Origin: Paracoccaceae bacterium
GTDB taxonomy: Bacteria; Pseudomonadota; Alphaproteobacteria; Rhodobacterales; Rhodobacteraceae
DNA: 64,000 bases
Direction of reading: 5' to 3'
Assembly (NCBI GenBank): GCA_014872875.1
Contig: WKFI01000012.1
Coordinates: 538,657-602,656 of the forward strand
Position 1 is the first letter of the stretch. Every line of letters starts with the position of its first letter. Below the pieces are notes generated by a model. It was not told the origin of the DNA. It worked only from the letters and a program-made list of their open reading frames with translations, and searched no databases. Positions 35,467 to 43,013 of this stretch are shown here, one piece after another. A program made the translations under genes and the position numbers.

Positions 35467-36500
35467 ATTGGTCTCTCCTCCATGTTGAGATTTGTCTTTT
35501 CTTGTCCTGCCAAGCTGTTGTTCTGCGAACAGCGCGCTGCGCGCGGGGTGTGTCCGTACCGCGCCCGAAAGTTCTTTTGAAAAACCCCGAGCGAGTTGTA
35601 GCCACAGGCAAAAGCGATTTCGCAGATACCGAGATCGGTCTGCGCGATCAGACGACGGGCATGTTCCAGCCGAATTTCCTTGTAGTATCTGCCCGGCGAC
35701 ATGCCGACATGTCGGCGGAATATGCGTTCAAGCTGCCTTTTTGAGACACCGCATGCAGACGAGATGTCCTCGAAACTGACCGGTTCTTCGATGTTGCCTT
35801 GCATCTGACTGACGGCAGAGATCAGAATACTGTTCCGCGTTCCAAGGATGGCGTTCAATGGCAACCGCTGCCGATCGTCGCCCGTGCGATTGCCGGGCTG
35901 CAGGCACTGTTCGGCAACCCTGGCAGAAAGCGCCGCATCCGTGGCCCTTGCAATCAGTTCCAGAGAAAGGTCCGTCGCAGCAGCCCCGCCGGCACAGGTG
36001 ATGATCCGCCCATCGATCTCGAATATCCGGTCGGTCGCCATGAGCGAGGGGTAGTTTTCAAACAGCGCTTCCCTGTTCTGCCAATGGACCGTGAACTGTC
36101 GCCCCTCCAGCAGACCCGCCTGTGCCAGAGCGTATCCGCCATTGCCAAGGCTTCCCACGATCCCGCCGCGTACCGCATGGGACCGCAACCAGTTCAAAAC
36201 CTGCGGGCTGTAGAATTCTACGCCCTGTGTGCCATCACAGACGATCTGGATTGCATCGATATCCTGCTTGGACAGATCCCCCGAGGTCATGACCTCGAAA
36301 CCACCGGAACTTACGGCTGGCTCGCCGGTTTCGGACACCAGCGAAACCCGAAAAATGTCCCGCCCCGCCCGTCTGTTTGCCAGTGTAAGTGGTTCGGTTA
36401 GGCAGGACAGGCTGTGCATCGAAAAGCCGTCCGCCACCAGTACAACGAAATGGCGGCAATCGGCCTTTGTCTTGGAGATGAAGCTTTCTATGCGGGACAT
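35463..36500 (-). CDS. GlxA-type AraC-family regulator (DJ-1/PfpI plus HTH)
   Basis: A 345-residue regulator. Residues ~15-200 form a DJ-1/PfpI amidotransferase-like domain (HFVVLVADGFSMHSLSCLTEPL, IVCDGTQG), and residues ~225-325 the AraC DNA-binding domain (EDISSACGVSKRQLERIFRRHVGMSPGRYYKEIRLEHARRLI, then ICEIAFACGYNSLGVFQKNFRARYGHTPRAAR). The elbow Cys usual in this fold reads GSLGNGGYALAQAG here, so no enzymatic role is expected. Relatives GbdR and CdhR control glycine betaine and carnitine breakdown, which fits the MttB-family neighbour. It overlaps the binding-protein gene. Confidence 0.88.
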   Translation of the reverse strand: MSRIESFISKTKADCRHFVVLVADGFSMHSLSCLTEPLTLANRRAGRDIFRVSLVSETGEPAVSSGGFEVMTSGDLSKQDIDAIQIVCDGTQGVEFYSPQVLNWLRSHAVRGGIVGSLGNGGYALAQAGLLEGRQFTVHWQNREALFENYPSLMATDRIFEIDGRIITCAGGAAATDLSLELIARATDAALSARVAEQCLQPGNRTGDDRQRLPLNAILGTRNSILISAVSQMQGNIEEPVSFEDISSACGVSKRQLERIFRRHVGMSPGRYYKEIRLEHARRLIAQTDLGICEIAFACGYNSLGVFQKNFRARYGHTPRAARCSQNNSLAGQEKTNLNMEERPI

Positions 36501-36526
36501 GGCGGCGGCTTTCGTCTCGAGCGTTT

Positions 36527-38101
36527 TCAGCCCGCCTTGGGGCGCATCTGCTCAGGTGCGAGGCGAATGTCGAAACGTTCGCGCACGGCAGCTTCGACCT
36601 GCGGGTCGTGTTGGATCGGGAAATGGTTGTCGAGAATGTCGCGCGCGACGACCGCAGCTGCCTCACGGGTGGTGCGCGAACCGGCGGTCTTCCACTGATC
36701 ATAGGAATCCCGGTTGGCGACATTCGGATACAGGTACTCCGTTTCCATCATCGCCAGCGTCTGACCATGGCCAAGGAAATGGCCGGGGCCGAGTGCTGCC
36801 TCCTTGATCACATCAAAAGACAGGGTTTCATCGGTAACTTCGATGCCGCGCAGCGACCGCTGGATCGACCCCAGCATATCGTTGTCGATCACCATCGCCT
36901 CGAACGAACAGCACATCAGGCTGCCCAGCATGCCCGCGCTTTCATAGATCAGGTTACAGCCGCTCATGCCTGCAAGCGTGTTGGCCAGGGCCTTTTCGTA
37001 CCCCGCCTGGGCATCGGGCAGTTTGCTATCGGACATGCCCGCAGCCGTGTGGCTGGGCAGGTCAAGATAGTTGATGATCTGGGCCGCGGCGGCCGACATG
37101 ATCGCCTCTTCGCCGCTGCCGCCCGAGAACGCGCCCGTGCGCAGGTCGGATACAAAAGGCCAGTTGCCAACACTGGCGGGGTGACCCCGGCTTACGAGAT
37201 TGACAAGAACCAGACCGGCCAGCGCTTCGGCGGTGGAGAGCACGAGATTCCCCGCCAAAGCTGCTGGGCCGGTGGCGCCGGATTGCGGAACAACCGCAAA
37301 TTCGACCGGTGCGCCGTATTTGATGGCCTTGACCAACGCGTCGCTGTTTTCGACCCCGTATTTCAGGGGCGACACGACGGGGCATTGACCAACGGAAAAG
37401 AAGGGTCGCGCGCGGAAGGCCTCATCACCGCCCGCAAACATATGCGCCATGGCAAAGACATCATCCACGCTGGTGGCATCCATCACCGCCATCGAGGCGT
37501 GCTTGGTCGTCCCGCTCATCATGGCAAAGGCGACGTTGGTATCATGCAACATCACGTCGCCGCTCAATTCGTTGGAGATCACGGTCTGGGCGAACATGTG
37601 GATGTGCTCCATCCGGTCTGCCAGACGCGCAAAATCATAAACATCCTGCAGGGAGGATGGACGGTATTCCCGTGTCTCGAGATCAAGCGTCTGAACTGCT
37701 TCGCCACAGGTCGAGAAATGCACACGATCCTTACCAATCTGAAGGTCGTGTTTCGGGTCCCGGCCAAAAATCGTGTATTCGCGCGCGGCCCCGGCAATGA
37801 AGTCTTCGACCAAAGCGCGCGGCATCAGCAAACGCCCATCGTCACCAAGCGTGCAGCCTGCTGCCAGCGCCATCTGCTGCACGTCCGGCGTTGCCTCTGC
37901 CATCCCAACAGTTTCCAGCAGATCAAGGGCGGTGGAATAAATCCGGTGGATTTCCGGCTCGGTCAGCGCCTTGAACTTTCCGCCTGGCTGACCGCTTTTG
38001 ACAACGGCATGTGTCGAAGAGGTCTGACGGGCCGCCAGCTTTGCTTCCCGGGCATTTCCACGGCGACGGGACGCACTTCTTTTGTTGGCCACAACGGTCA
38101 T
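36527..38101 (-). CDS. MttB-superfamily methyltransferase, non-pyrrolysine
   Basis: A 524-residue member of the trimethylamine methyltransferase (MttB) superfamily. Characteristic segments are ALTEPEIHRIYSTALDLLETVG near residue 45, DRVHFSTCGEAVQTLD near 125, SVGQCPVVSPLKYG and ALGPGHFLGHGQTLAMME near the C terminus. The frame reads through without an internal amber codon, so it lacks the pyrrolysine of true TMA methyltransferases. Non-Pyl relatives such as MtgB demethylate glycine betaine or similar quaternary amines onto a corrinoid protein. No corrinoid protein or methylcobamide transferase is present in the window. The basic N-terminal ~40 residues are variable. Confidence 0.88.
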   Translation of the reverse strand: MTVVANKRSASRRRGNAREAKLAARQTSSTHAVVKSGQPGGKFKALTEPEIHRIYSTALDLLETVGMAEATPDVQQMALAAGCTLGDDGRLLMPRALVEDFIAGAAREYTIFGRDPKHDLQIGKDRVHFSTCGEAVQTLDLETREYRPSSLQDVYDFARLADRMEHIHMFAQTVISNELSGDVMLHDTNVAFAMMSGTTKHASMAVMDATSVDDVFAMAHMFAGGDEAFRARPFFSVGQCPVVSPLKYGVENSDALVKAIKYGAPVEFAVVPQSGATGPAALAGNLVLSTAEALAGLVLVNLVSRGHPASVGNWPFVSDLRTGAFSGGSGEEAIMSAAAAQIINYLDLPSHTAAGMSDSKLPDAQAGYEKALANTLAGMSGCNLIYESAGMLGSLMCCSFEAMVIDNDMLGSIQRSLRGIEVTDETLSFDVIKEAALGPGHFLGHGQTLAMMETEYLYPNVANRDSYDQWKTAGSRTTREAAAVVARDILDNHFPIQHDPQVEAAVRERFDIRLAPEQMRPKAG

Positions 38102-38163
38102 TGAATTGTTTTTCCTTACGCTTGATATCTGGGATCAGCGTAGGAATGCGGCGGGAGCTTGAA

Positions 38164-38187
38164 CAATGGTCCAATTTGGGACCATTG
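38164..38187. promoter_or_regulatory. Long palindrome upstream of the MttB-family gene
   Basis: Perfect nine-base arms CAATGGTCC / GGACCATTG separated by AATTTG, about 65-85 bases ahead of the mttB-family start and just past the LuxR-type regulator stop. The placement suits an activator or repressor site for that regulator or the GlxA-type one. It could also serve as the luxR terminator, but no T-run follows. Confidence 0.6.
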
Positions 38188-38225
38188 ATAACCCACTGAA
38201 AAATTTATATTTTCGAAAAGATCGG

Positions 38226-39287
38226 TCAGAGATGTTGGGAAATATGCCGGATATACAGCGCCAGCAGCTCGCGTTCAGAAAAAATGCCAAGCTTTTTGTA
38301 GAGGCGCTTGCGGTGGTTCTTTATCGTTCCTTCGGACAGCTCCAGTTCAAGCGCAATGTCCTGAGACGACGCCCCGCGGACAATCCACATGACGATGTCC
38401 CGCTCTCGAGGCGTCAACACATCATGCAGGAACTCTTTTGACAACGCGTTCAGATCTACCGGCGGATCGGCAGTACCCGGTTCAAATGTCACAAGAAACC
38501 CATCGGGCCCAAACTCTATCAAGTCCGAAAGCGGATTGCATTTGAGAACACCGATCTCAAGAATGACCTGGTCCAGCGTTTCGTCGTCTTTGAACTGCTC
38601 CGCCGCTTGCGTAATCATCGGATACGTGACGGCACTGAGTTCCCAATCCCGGTTCACGCGCAGAAGCACCCCATCGGCGGAGTATGCCGCCATTGCCCCA
38701 TGCATCGGTTCGGTTTCGGTCGTCCGGTCGATCAGGCGGCGAACCAGTGTCTGCTGATGCGATGTGTTCAAAGCGACAAGCAATGGCAGCAACAGGCGCA
38801 GAGACGCCACGTCCGTCTCCGCAAATACCTCGGCGCTTTCGAAGCAAACCGCTATGGCGGAGTTACCATGTATGGGCAGAAACACTGCCATCCCGTCCCT
38901 GGATCCGATCATGGGTTGGAAAAACCGAAAATAAGCCGTGGCCTTGTTTTGCTGATCCGCGGTGTCCGACATGCGCAGAACCTCGGGGGCATCATGCTCT
39001 CGCCAATAGGCAAAAAACGGGTCCAACCTGTAATAGCGGGACAGGTAGAGGTTCATGTCATTCTGCGGAACATTCTCCGTCCACAAATACCGCGGTTTGG
39101 CCGACTTGGAGTATTGCATGATCATGCGAGCTTCCCAGCTGATTTCCCGGCTGAGCAGATGGCATAGTTCGGGATAGAACCTGTCCGATCCAGTTGCTTC
39201 GACGATCCGGGCCAGTCCAGTTGAGGCTTCTCGGTCAAGTTCCAAGTTGCGTTTCTCCTTGCAAACCAAACCGCCGAACGTCGGCAT
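38226..39287 (-). CDS. LuxR-family transcriptional regulator
   Basis: A 353-residue regulator. The last ~65 residues are a LuxR/FixJ-type helix-turn-helix: LTPRERDIVMWIVRGASSQDIALELELSEGTIKNHRKRLYKKLGIFSERELLALY. The N-terminal ~280 residues are unassigned; they lack an evident receiver aspartate pocket or a clear acyl-homoserine-lactone motif. The start may lie a few codons further in (the N terminus MPTFGGLVCKEKRNLELDRE is not family-like). It precedes the mttB operon in the same direction with a 124-base gap containing a palindrome, so it likely controls that operon. Confidence 0.82.
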   Translation of the reverse strand: MPTFGGLVCKEKRNLELDREASTGLARIVEATGSDRFYPELCHLLSREISWEARMIMQYSKSAKPRYLWTENVPQNDMNLYLSRYYRLDPFFAYWREHDAPEVLRMSDTADQQNKATAYFRFFQPMIGSRDGMAVFLPIHGNSAIAVCFESAEVFAETDVASLRLLLPLLVALNTSHQQTLVRRLIDRTTETEPMHGAMAAYSADGVLLRVNRDWELSAVTYPMITQAAEQFKDDETLDQVILEIGVLKCNPLSDLIEFGPDGFLVTFEPGTADPPVDLNALSKEFLHDVLTPRERDIVMWIVRGASSQDIALELELSEGTIKNHRKRLYKKLGIFSERELLALYIRHISQHL

Positions 39288-40032
39288 TTTGGGGTCACGA
39301 GGCAGATAACATATTGCTTTGGGTGAAACAGAAAATTTGATTGTTGCCGGCCTTTAAGACCCCAGTGGCCATAAGACACATCGGCACGAAATGCTTCGTC
39401 GCAGACATTTGTATTCCAGACAGCAGCGGTCAAATTGGGCTCGCTGCCGACCTGAGATGCAGTGCGGAACGAAGGATCGGTCACAGAGGCACGAAACTCA
39501 CCTGCCGTTCGCGTGCTTCGCCCTGCTTGGACCAAAGGTCGGACCGCTGGTCAAAAGTGACCGTTCAAGCTCAATACGTCCGAGCGAGCAGTGTTCGGCT
39601 GAATGGGTCGTGAACCATCGTGACTGGGCGCTCTTTGATCGGGCAATAGCCCAACACATATGGCGCGCTCGCGCTTCGAAGATCCAAGGCGACGCATATC
39701 GACAAAAGACGGATAACCTTCGCGCAGTGCATTTGCTGTTGGGCCATTCGCAAATGGGCCGCACAGCGAGATAGCCCGGCGCAGAGCTTGAAGGTGCCCT
39801 TTGAGTGCCCGGGCGTAGGGCATCTGAAACTTGGGCCGTCTTCGCGAACAGCCCATAGCTGTTGTCTTCGCTAAATGCTGCGAATTACTCTCATGAATTC
39901 ATTGGAAAATTCACCTCGAAACGTTCGGAACACCGAGATGTATGTGAGTTATTCTTGCCAGATTGCTGGAGCCTTGTTCGGGCCTCTGGCACGCCCGTTG
40001 TGTTGAATGGTCATCCGGGATAGGTTCGCAGC
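39288..40032. other. Long intergenic region with degenerate sequence
   Basis: About 745 bases without an intact gene. It contains the tyrosine-recombinase relic described separately (39610-39804). The flanking stretch 39340-39600 has open frames on both strands without family resemblance and looks like decayed DNA. The promoter of the copper/cytochrome gene group should lie in the last ~100 bases. Confidence 0.5.
39610..39804 (+). pseudogene. Relic of a tyrosine recombinase/integrase C-terminal region
   Basis: The frame reads VNHRDWALFDRAIA, then jumps within a few codons to KTDNLRAVHLLLGHSQMGRTAR, an amber stop, then PGAELEGAL. The LRAVHLLLGH box is the C-terminal signature of tyrosine recombinases, and the expected next motif is T-V-R-Tyr-L-G. 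Here the codon at the nucleophilic Tyr is TAG. The catalytic middle (~100 residues) is missing. This is an internally deleted, dead integrase at the left edge of an accessory region. Confidence 0.65.
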
Positions 40033-40401
40033 GTGGAGTACATTCGATCAACAATATCAACTTTGCTTACGCTGTCTCTGATCCTTTTTGTGGGGCTCGG
40101 AACGGCCGCGCACGCGCTGTCTGATGCGAGCGTTGGCGGGCATTGCCTGGACCACATTGGTATGGATGGTGGCATGTATCACAACGATCATGTTTTGACC
40201 GATCCAAATGGAGAGGTTCGGCATACTCCCGATAGCCCACAGCAAGAAGAGTGCAATCCATTCCTGTGTAGTGTTCTGGCGCTCACGACCCAGATTTCGG
40301 AAACCAAACTTGACCGCTCGGCAGTCGCGTTAACGCCTGAGTTTGCTGGGTTAGCAACTCTTGATGTGCCGGACCATCCAGACAGGCCGCCTAACACTTG
40401 A
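40033..40401 (+). CDS. Secreted hypothetical protein at the head of the copper/cytochrome genes
   Basis: A 122-residue protein starting with GTG. Residues ~8-28 form a hydrophobic signal (ISTLLTLSLILFVGLGTAAHA). The mature part is rich in His, Asp, Met and Cys (GGHCLDHIGMDGGMYHNDH, CNPFLCS), which suggests metal or haem contact, but I do not recognise a family. It precedes a cytochrome c, copC and copD in the same direction, so a periplasmic copper role is a fair guess. Confidence 0.6.
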   Translation: MEYIRSTISTLLTLSLILFVGLGTAAHALSDASVGGHCLDHIGMDGGMYHNDHVLTDPNGEVRHTPDSPQQEECNPFLCSVLALTTQISETKLDRSAVALTPEFAGLATLDVPDHPDRPPNT

Positions 40402-40418
40402 AGCAGATTTCCGGGACG

Positions 40419-40434
40419 GTTCACGGCTGTGAAC
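40419..40434. promoter_or_regulatory. Inverted repeat ahead of the first cytochrome c gene
   Basis: GTTCAC-GGCT-GTGAAC, a perfect six-base inverted repeat in the 96-base gap between the hypothetical gene and the cytochrome gene. It could be an operator or an intercistronic hairpin. Confidence 0.35.
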
Positions 40435-40497
40435 ACGCTCCTCCTTGCTGCGAAGCAATTGCAGCACCAGTCTGTTACACAAGTTTAGGACCAACTC

Positions 40498-40929
40498 ATG
40501 AACCAAAAACAACTCCTCGTTGGAGCATGCGCCCTGGCCGCTGTTGCTGCCTCTGTTTTTCTGCTCCCAAGCTCAGGTGAAGACACTGTTCGTTCTTCGC
40601 CCGCCGAGGGCAGTGCGATGGTAGAAATCCAGATGCCGGTCATCGACGGAAATGCGGCTATCGGACAGCGGATCTTCGAAAACGCGTGTGCTGCGTGCCA
40701 CGGCAGCGATGCGGTCGGATCCGAGGGAGCGGGGCCGCCGCTGATCCATGTTATCTATGAACCCAGCCATCACTCGGACGAGTCGTTTCAACGCGCAGTC
40801 GCCATGGGAGTGCGAAGTCATCACTGGCAATTTGGCGACATGCCGCCAGTTGAGGGCCTGACACGTGGCGACGTCGCAATGGTCGTCGCCTACATCCGCG
40901 AAATTCAGCGCGCAAATGGAATAAACTGA
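40498..40929 (+). CDS. Periplasmic c-type cytochrome, mono-haem
   Basis: A 143-residue class I cytochrome c. An N-terminal signal or anchor (about residues 7-25) is followed by a spacer and AIGQRIFENACAACHGSDAVGSEGAGPPL, with the CAACH haem site near residue 64. The sixth ligand is probably the Met of FGDMPPVEGL near 118. VAMVVAYIREIQRANG is the C-terminal helix. Its place directly before copC and copD suggests an electron carrier for a copper-linked periplasmic redox step. Confidence 0.85.
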   Translation: MNQKQLLVGACALAAVAASVFLLPSSGEDTVRSSPAEGSAMVEIQMPVIDGNAAIGQRIFENACAACHGSDAVGSEGAGPPLIHVIYEPSHHSDESFQRAVAMGVRSHHWQFGDMPPVEGLTRGDVAMVVAYIREIQRANGIN

Positions 40930-40940
40930 GGAACATCCCA

Positions 40941-41282
40941 ATGAAGAATCTCACGTCAATTGGATTGATTTCCATGCTCGCCACAAGCGCCTTTGCCCAT
41001 TCGAAAATGGAAACCACCACACCCGAGAACGGTGCCACGATTGCCGATGTGCCATCCATGATCACCTTCAGTTTCACGGACGACATTCGGCTGACAAAAG
41101 TGAACATGATCCATCAGGATGCTCCATCCGTCATGCTCGATCTTGGAGAGCAGACACACTTTGACCGCGCGTTCGCGCTCCCGCTTCAAAGCATGGGTGA
41201 AGGCACCTATCGCATTGAATGGCGCGGCTTGGGTGCAGATGGGCACGCCATGCAGGGCGAATTCACCTTTACGGTGGATTGA
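40941..41282 (+). CDS. copC: CopC-domain copper-binding protein
   Basis: A 113-residue periplasmic protein. Signal cleavage after TSAFA would expose His as residue 1, one ligand of the Cu(II) site of CopC; the other two, Asp and His, are in GADGHAMQGEFTFTV near the C terminus. TTPENGATIADVPSMITFSFTDDI is the family's N-terminal strand pair. It delivers copper to, or receives it from, the CopD protein encoded two bases later. Confidence 0.88.
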   Translation: MKNLTSIGLISMLATSAFAHSKMETTTPENGATIADVPSMITFSFTDDIRLTKVNMIHQDAPSVMLDLGEQTHFDRAFALPLQSMGEGTYRIEWRGLGADGHAMQGEFTFTVD

Positions 41283-41284
41283 CC

Positions 41285-42151
41285 ATGCCCGACATCTGGG
41301 AGATTGGCACAATTGTGTCCAAGCTAATGCTCTATGTCGGCATTGGTGGTTCAACCGGCCTTGTGATCATTCGAGCGACTTTTTCCGATCTTGTGTCGCC
41401 TCTTGGCGATGGAATGCGCGTTCACGCCGCTCTGTTGGCAGGGCTCGCTCTGGTTGCCTCTGTCCTTGGCTTCATGTTGCAGGGGGCTGCCCTGACAGGC
41501 GAAGCCGCCGGAATGACCGACCCCGAGATGCTCGGTCTGTTGTGGCAGACCTCGGTTGGCGATGTTTTTGTCTTTCGGTTCATCGCCACAATGTTGATCA
41601 TTATTGGGGCATTCATGCCCCAACTCGGCCAATGGATCGCACTTGTCGGCGGCATACTGGGCCTGTGGTCATTTACTCAAATCGGGCACGTCCCCGGATT
41701 AGAGGCAACCGGTGCCCGCCTTCTATTGCTCCTGCATCTTCTGTGTTTTGCATTTTGGGTCGGCGTTCTTGGACCGTTACGTGCCCTGTCACGACAGACA
41801 GAGCATCTGGGCAACGCAGCCGAGTTGGGGCATCGGTTTGGGCAGGCAGCTTCGGTCATTGTCCCCCTTCTGATTTTGGCCGGACTTCTGATGGCGTGGA
41901 TGCTGCTTGGCGATATGTGGGCGCTTACAACAACAGGCTACGGGCAAACCCTGCTGTTCAAACTTGCGCTTGTCGGCGCAGTCTTGGCTTTGGCAACCGC
42001 AAACAAGCTTCGCTTTGTTCCCGCCATGCAGGCCGGGGACAGCAAAGCTGCCCGCCGGCTGGTGCGTTCCATTGAAATCGAAACCGTAGTCATCCTGATG
42101 GTGCTGGCTACAACCGCGGCGCTCACCAGCGTTTTGACCCCACCGAATTGA
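41285..42151 (+). CDS. copD: CopD-family copper-transport membrane protein
   Basis: A 288-residue inner-membrane protein with eight or so hydrophobic segments. LHLLCFAFWVGVLGPLRAL near residue 147 is the conserved CopD stretch with the His-Trp pair, and YGQTLLFKLALVGAVLALATANKLRFVP near 220 is the family's C-terminal block. CopD is thought to move copper across the inner membrane with CopC. The start is three bases after the copC stop; the longer frame lies inside copC. Confidence 0.87.
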   Translation: MPDIWEIGTIVSKLMLYVGIGGSTGLVIIRATFSDLVSPLGDGMRVHAALLAGLALVASVLGFMLQGAALTGEAAGMTDPEMLGLLWQTSVGDVFVFRFIATMLIIIGAFMPQLGQWIALVGGILGLWSFTQIGHVPGLEATGARLLLLLHLLCFAFWVGVLGPLRALSRQTEHLGNAAELGHRFGQAASVIVPLLILAGLLMAWMLLGDMWALTTTGYGQTLLFKLALVGAVLALATANKLRFVPAMQAGDSKAARRLVRSIEIETVVILMVLATTAALTSVLTPPN

Positions 42152-42159
42152 GGTATCCC

Positions 42160-42627
42160 ATGAACAGGCGAAGCGCCCGGATCACTCTGAACACTGCGGC
42201 ATTGGCTCTGCAGATCGTATTTCTCAGCTTGGCGACCGGCGTGAGTGCCGGTCACGAAATGGACGATCGAGATTTGATCACTGGGCAGACCCTTTATGCA
42301 GAACAATGCGCGTCTTGCCACGGGACCAATCTGGAAGGAGAACCTGACTGGCAGACGCCCAAGGACAGCGGCGTTCTTCCCGCACCTCCCCATGATGAGA
42401 CCGGGCATACGTGGCACCACGACAACCAGCTGCTTTTCGAATACACTCGGCTTGGAGGCGAAGAGGCGCTGGCTGCGCGCGGTGTTACAGGGTTTGTCAG
42501 CGGCATGCCGGGGTTTGGTGATGCTCTCACCGATGACGAGATCTGGAATATACTCGCCTACATCAGATCAACTTGGCCCAAACGCATTCAGGAGATTCAA
42601 GCGGCCCGCAACACACCGCGCCACTGA
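42160..42627 (+). CDS. Periplasmic c-type cytochrome, mono-haem
   Basis: A 155-residue cytochrome c with an N-terminal signal (about residues 8-28, ending GVSAG). The haem site CASCH is near residue 49 (TLYAEQCASCHGTNLEGEP). The probable axial Met is in SGMPGFGDALTDDEIWNILAYIRSTWP near 116, the usual C-terminal helix. A His-rich loop (PHDETGHTWHHDN) lies between them. It follows copD by eight bases. Confidence 0.86.
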   Translation: MNRRSARITLNTAALALQIVFLSLATGVSAGHEMDDRDLITGQTLYAEQCASCHGTNLEGEPDWQTPKDSGVLPAPPHDETGHTWHHDNQLLFEYTRLGGEEALAARGVTGFVSGMPGFGDALTDDEIWNILAYIRSTWPKRIQEIQAARNTPRH

Positions 42628-42983
42628 GTTTTCCCGACGTCGGTAACGATGTGCGCGCAACACGTTGCCCACATTACCGGCAGAGCGACCGCGTGGGCGC
42701 CGCGCAGCGAAGTTCCGATACAGTTCAAAAGCACGATGCGTAGATGACGGACCTGGCGTCCTGCTGATCTGACAGGCAAGGCCCGATTGTTTATTCATAG
42801 GAGCGTTCCTAGCGCCGGCCTTCGTACAAGCAGACTGGCTCACATCAAGGCGTCGCCTATTAATTGAGGATACGCGTTTCGAACCGACAGTCTTCCAGCC
42901 ACTTTGAATTCAATGAGCCTTGCCCGATGCCGTGTTTTTCCTAGTATCAATCCCGTGAACAGGTCGTTTGGGAGAGTTAGCAT
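42628..42983. other. Intergenic region between the cytochrome gene and the dipeptidase
   Basis: About 356 bases without a supportable gene. A tiny hairpin TAGGA-GCGT-TCCTA is near 42799. The stretch ends with GGGAGAG, a good ribosome site for the ATG at 42984. Confidence 0.45.
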
Positions 42984-43013
42984 ATGAAATCGTCAAACCC
43001 GATTAGTCGGCCT
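42984..43013 (+). other. Apparent start of a Tat signal peptide, out of frame with the dipeptidase
   Basis: An ATG with a well-placed GGGAGAG ribosome site begins MKSSNPISR, then hits TGA at 43014. The dipeptidase frame that starts at the same point continues LSLTSCAALAAAQTPLWA, a typical export signal. One missing base near 43010 would join them as S-R-x-LS, compatible with a twin-arginine motif. Confidence 0.5.

Noticed and set aside
36527..38101. Possible pyrrolysine (amber) codon in the methyltransferase
   Set aside because: The frame is open from start to stop, so this is a non-pyrrolysine family member.
36608..38104. Plus-strand open frame of 498 codons opposite the MttB-family gene
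   Set aside because: Antisense shadow of a well-supported gene; no protein family visible.
39122..39535. Minus-strand open frame of 137 codons next to the LuxR-type gene
   Set aside because: Overlaps the real regulator's 5' end in another frame and the rest shows no family resemblance.
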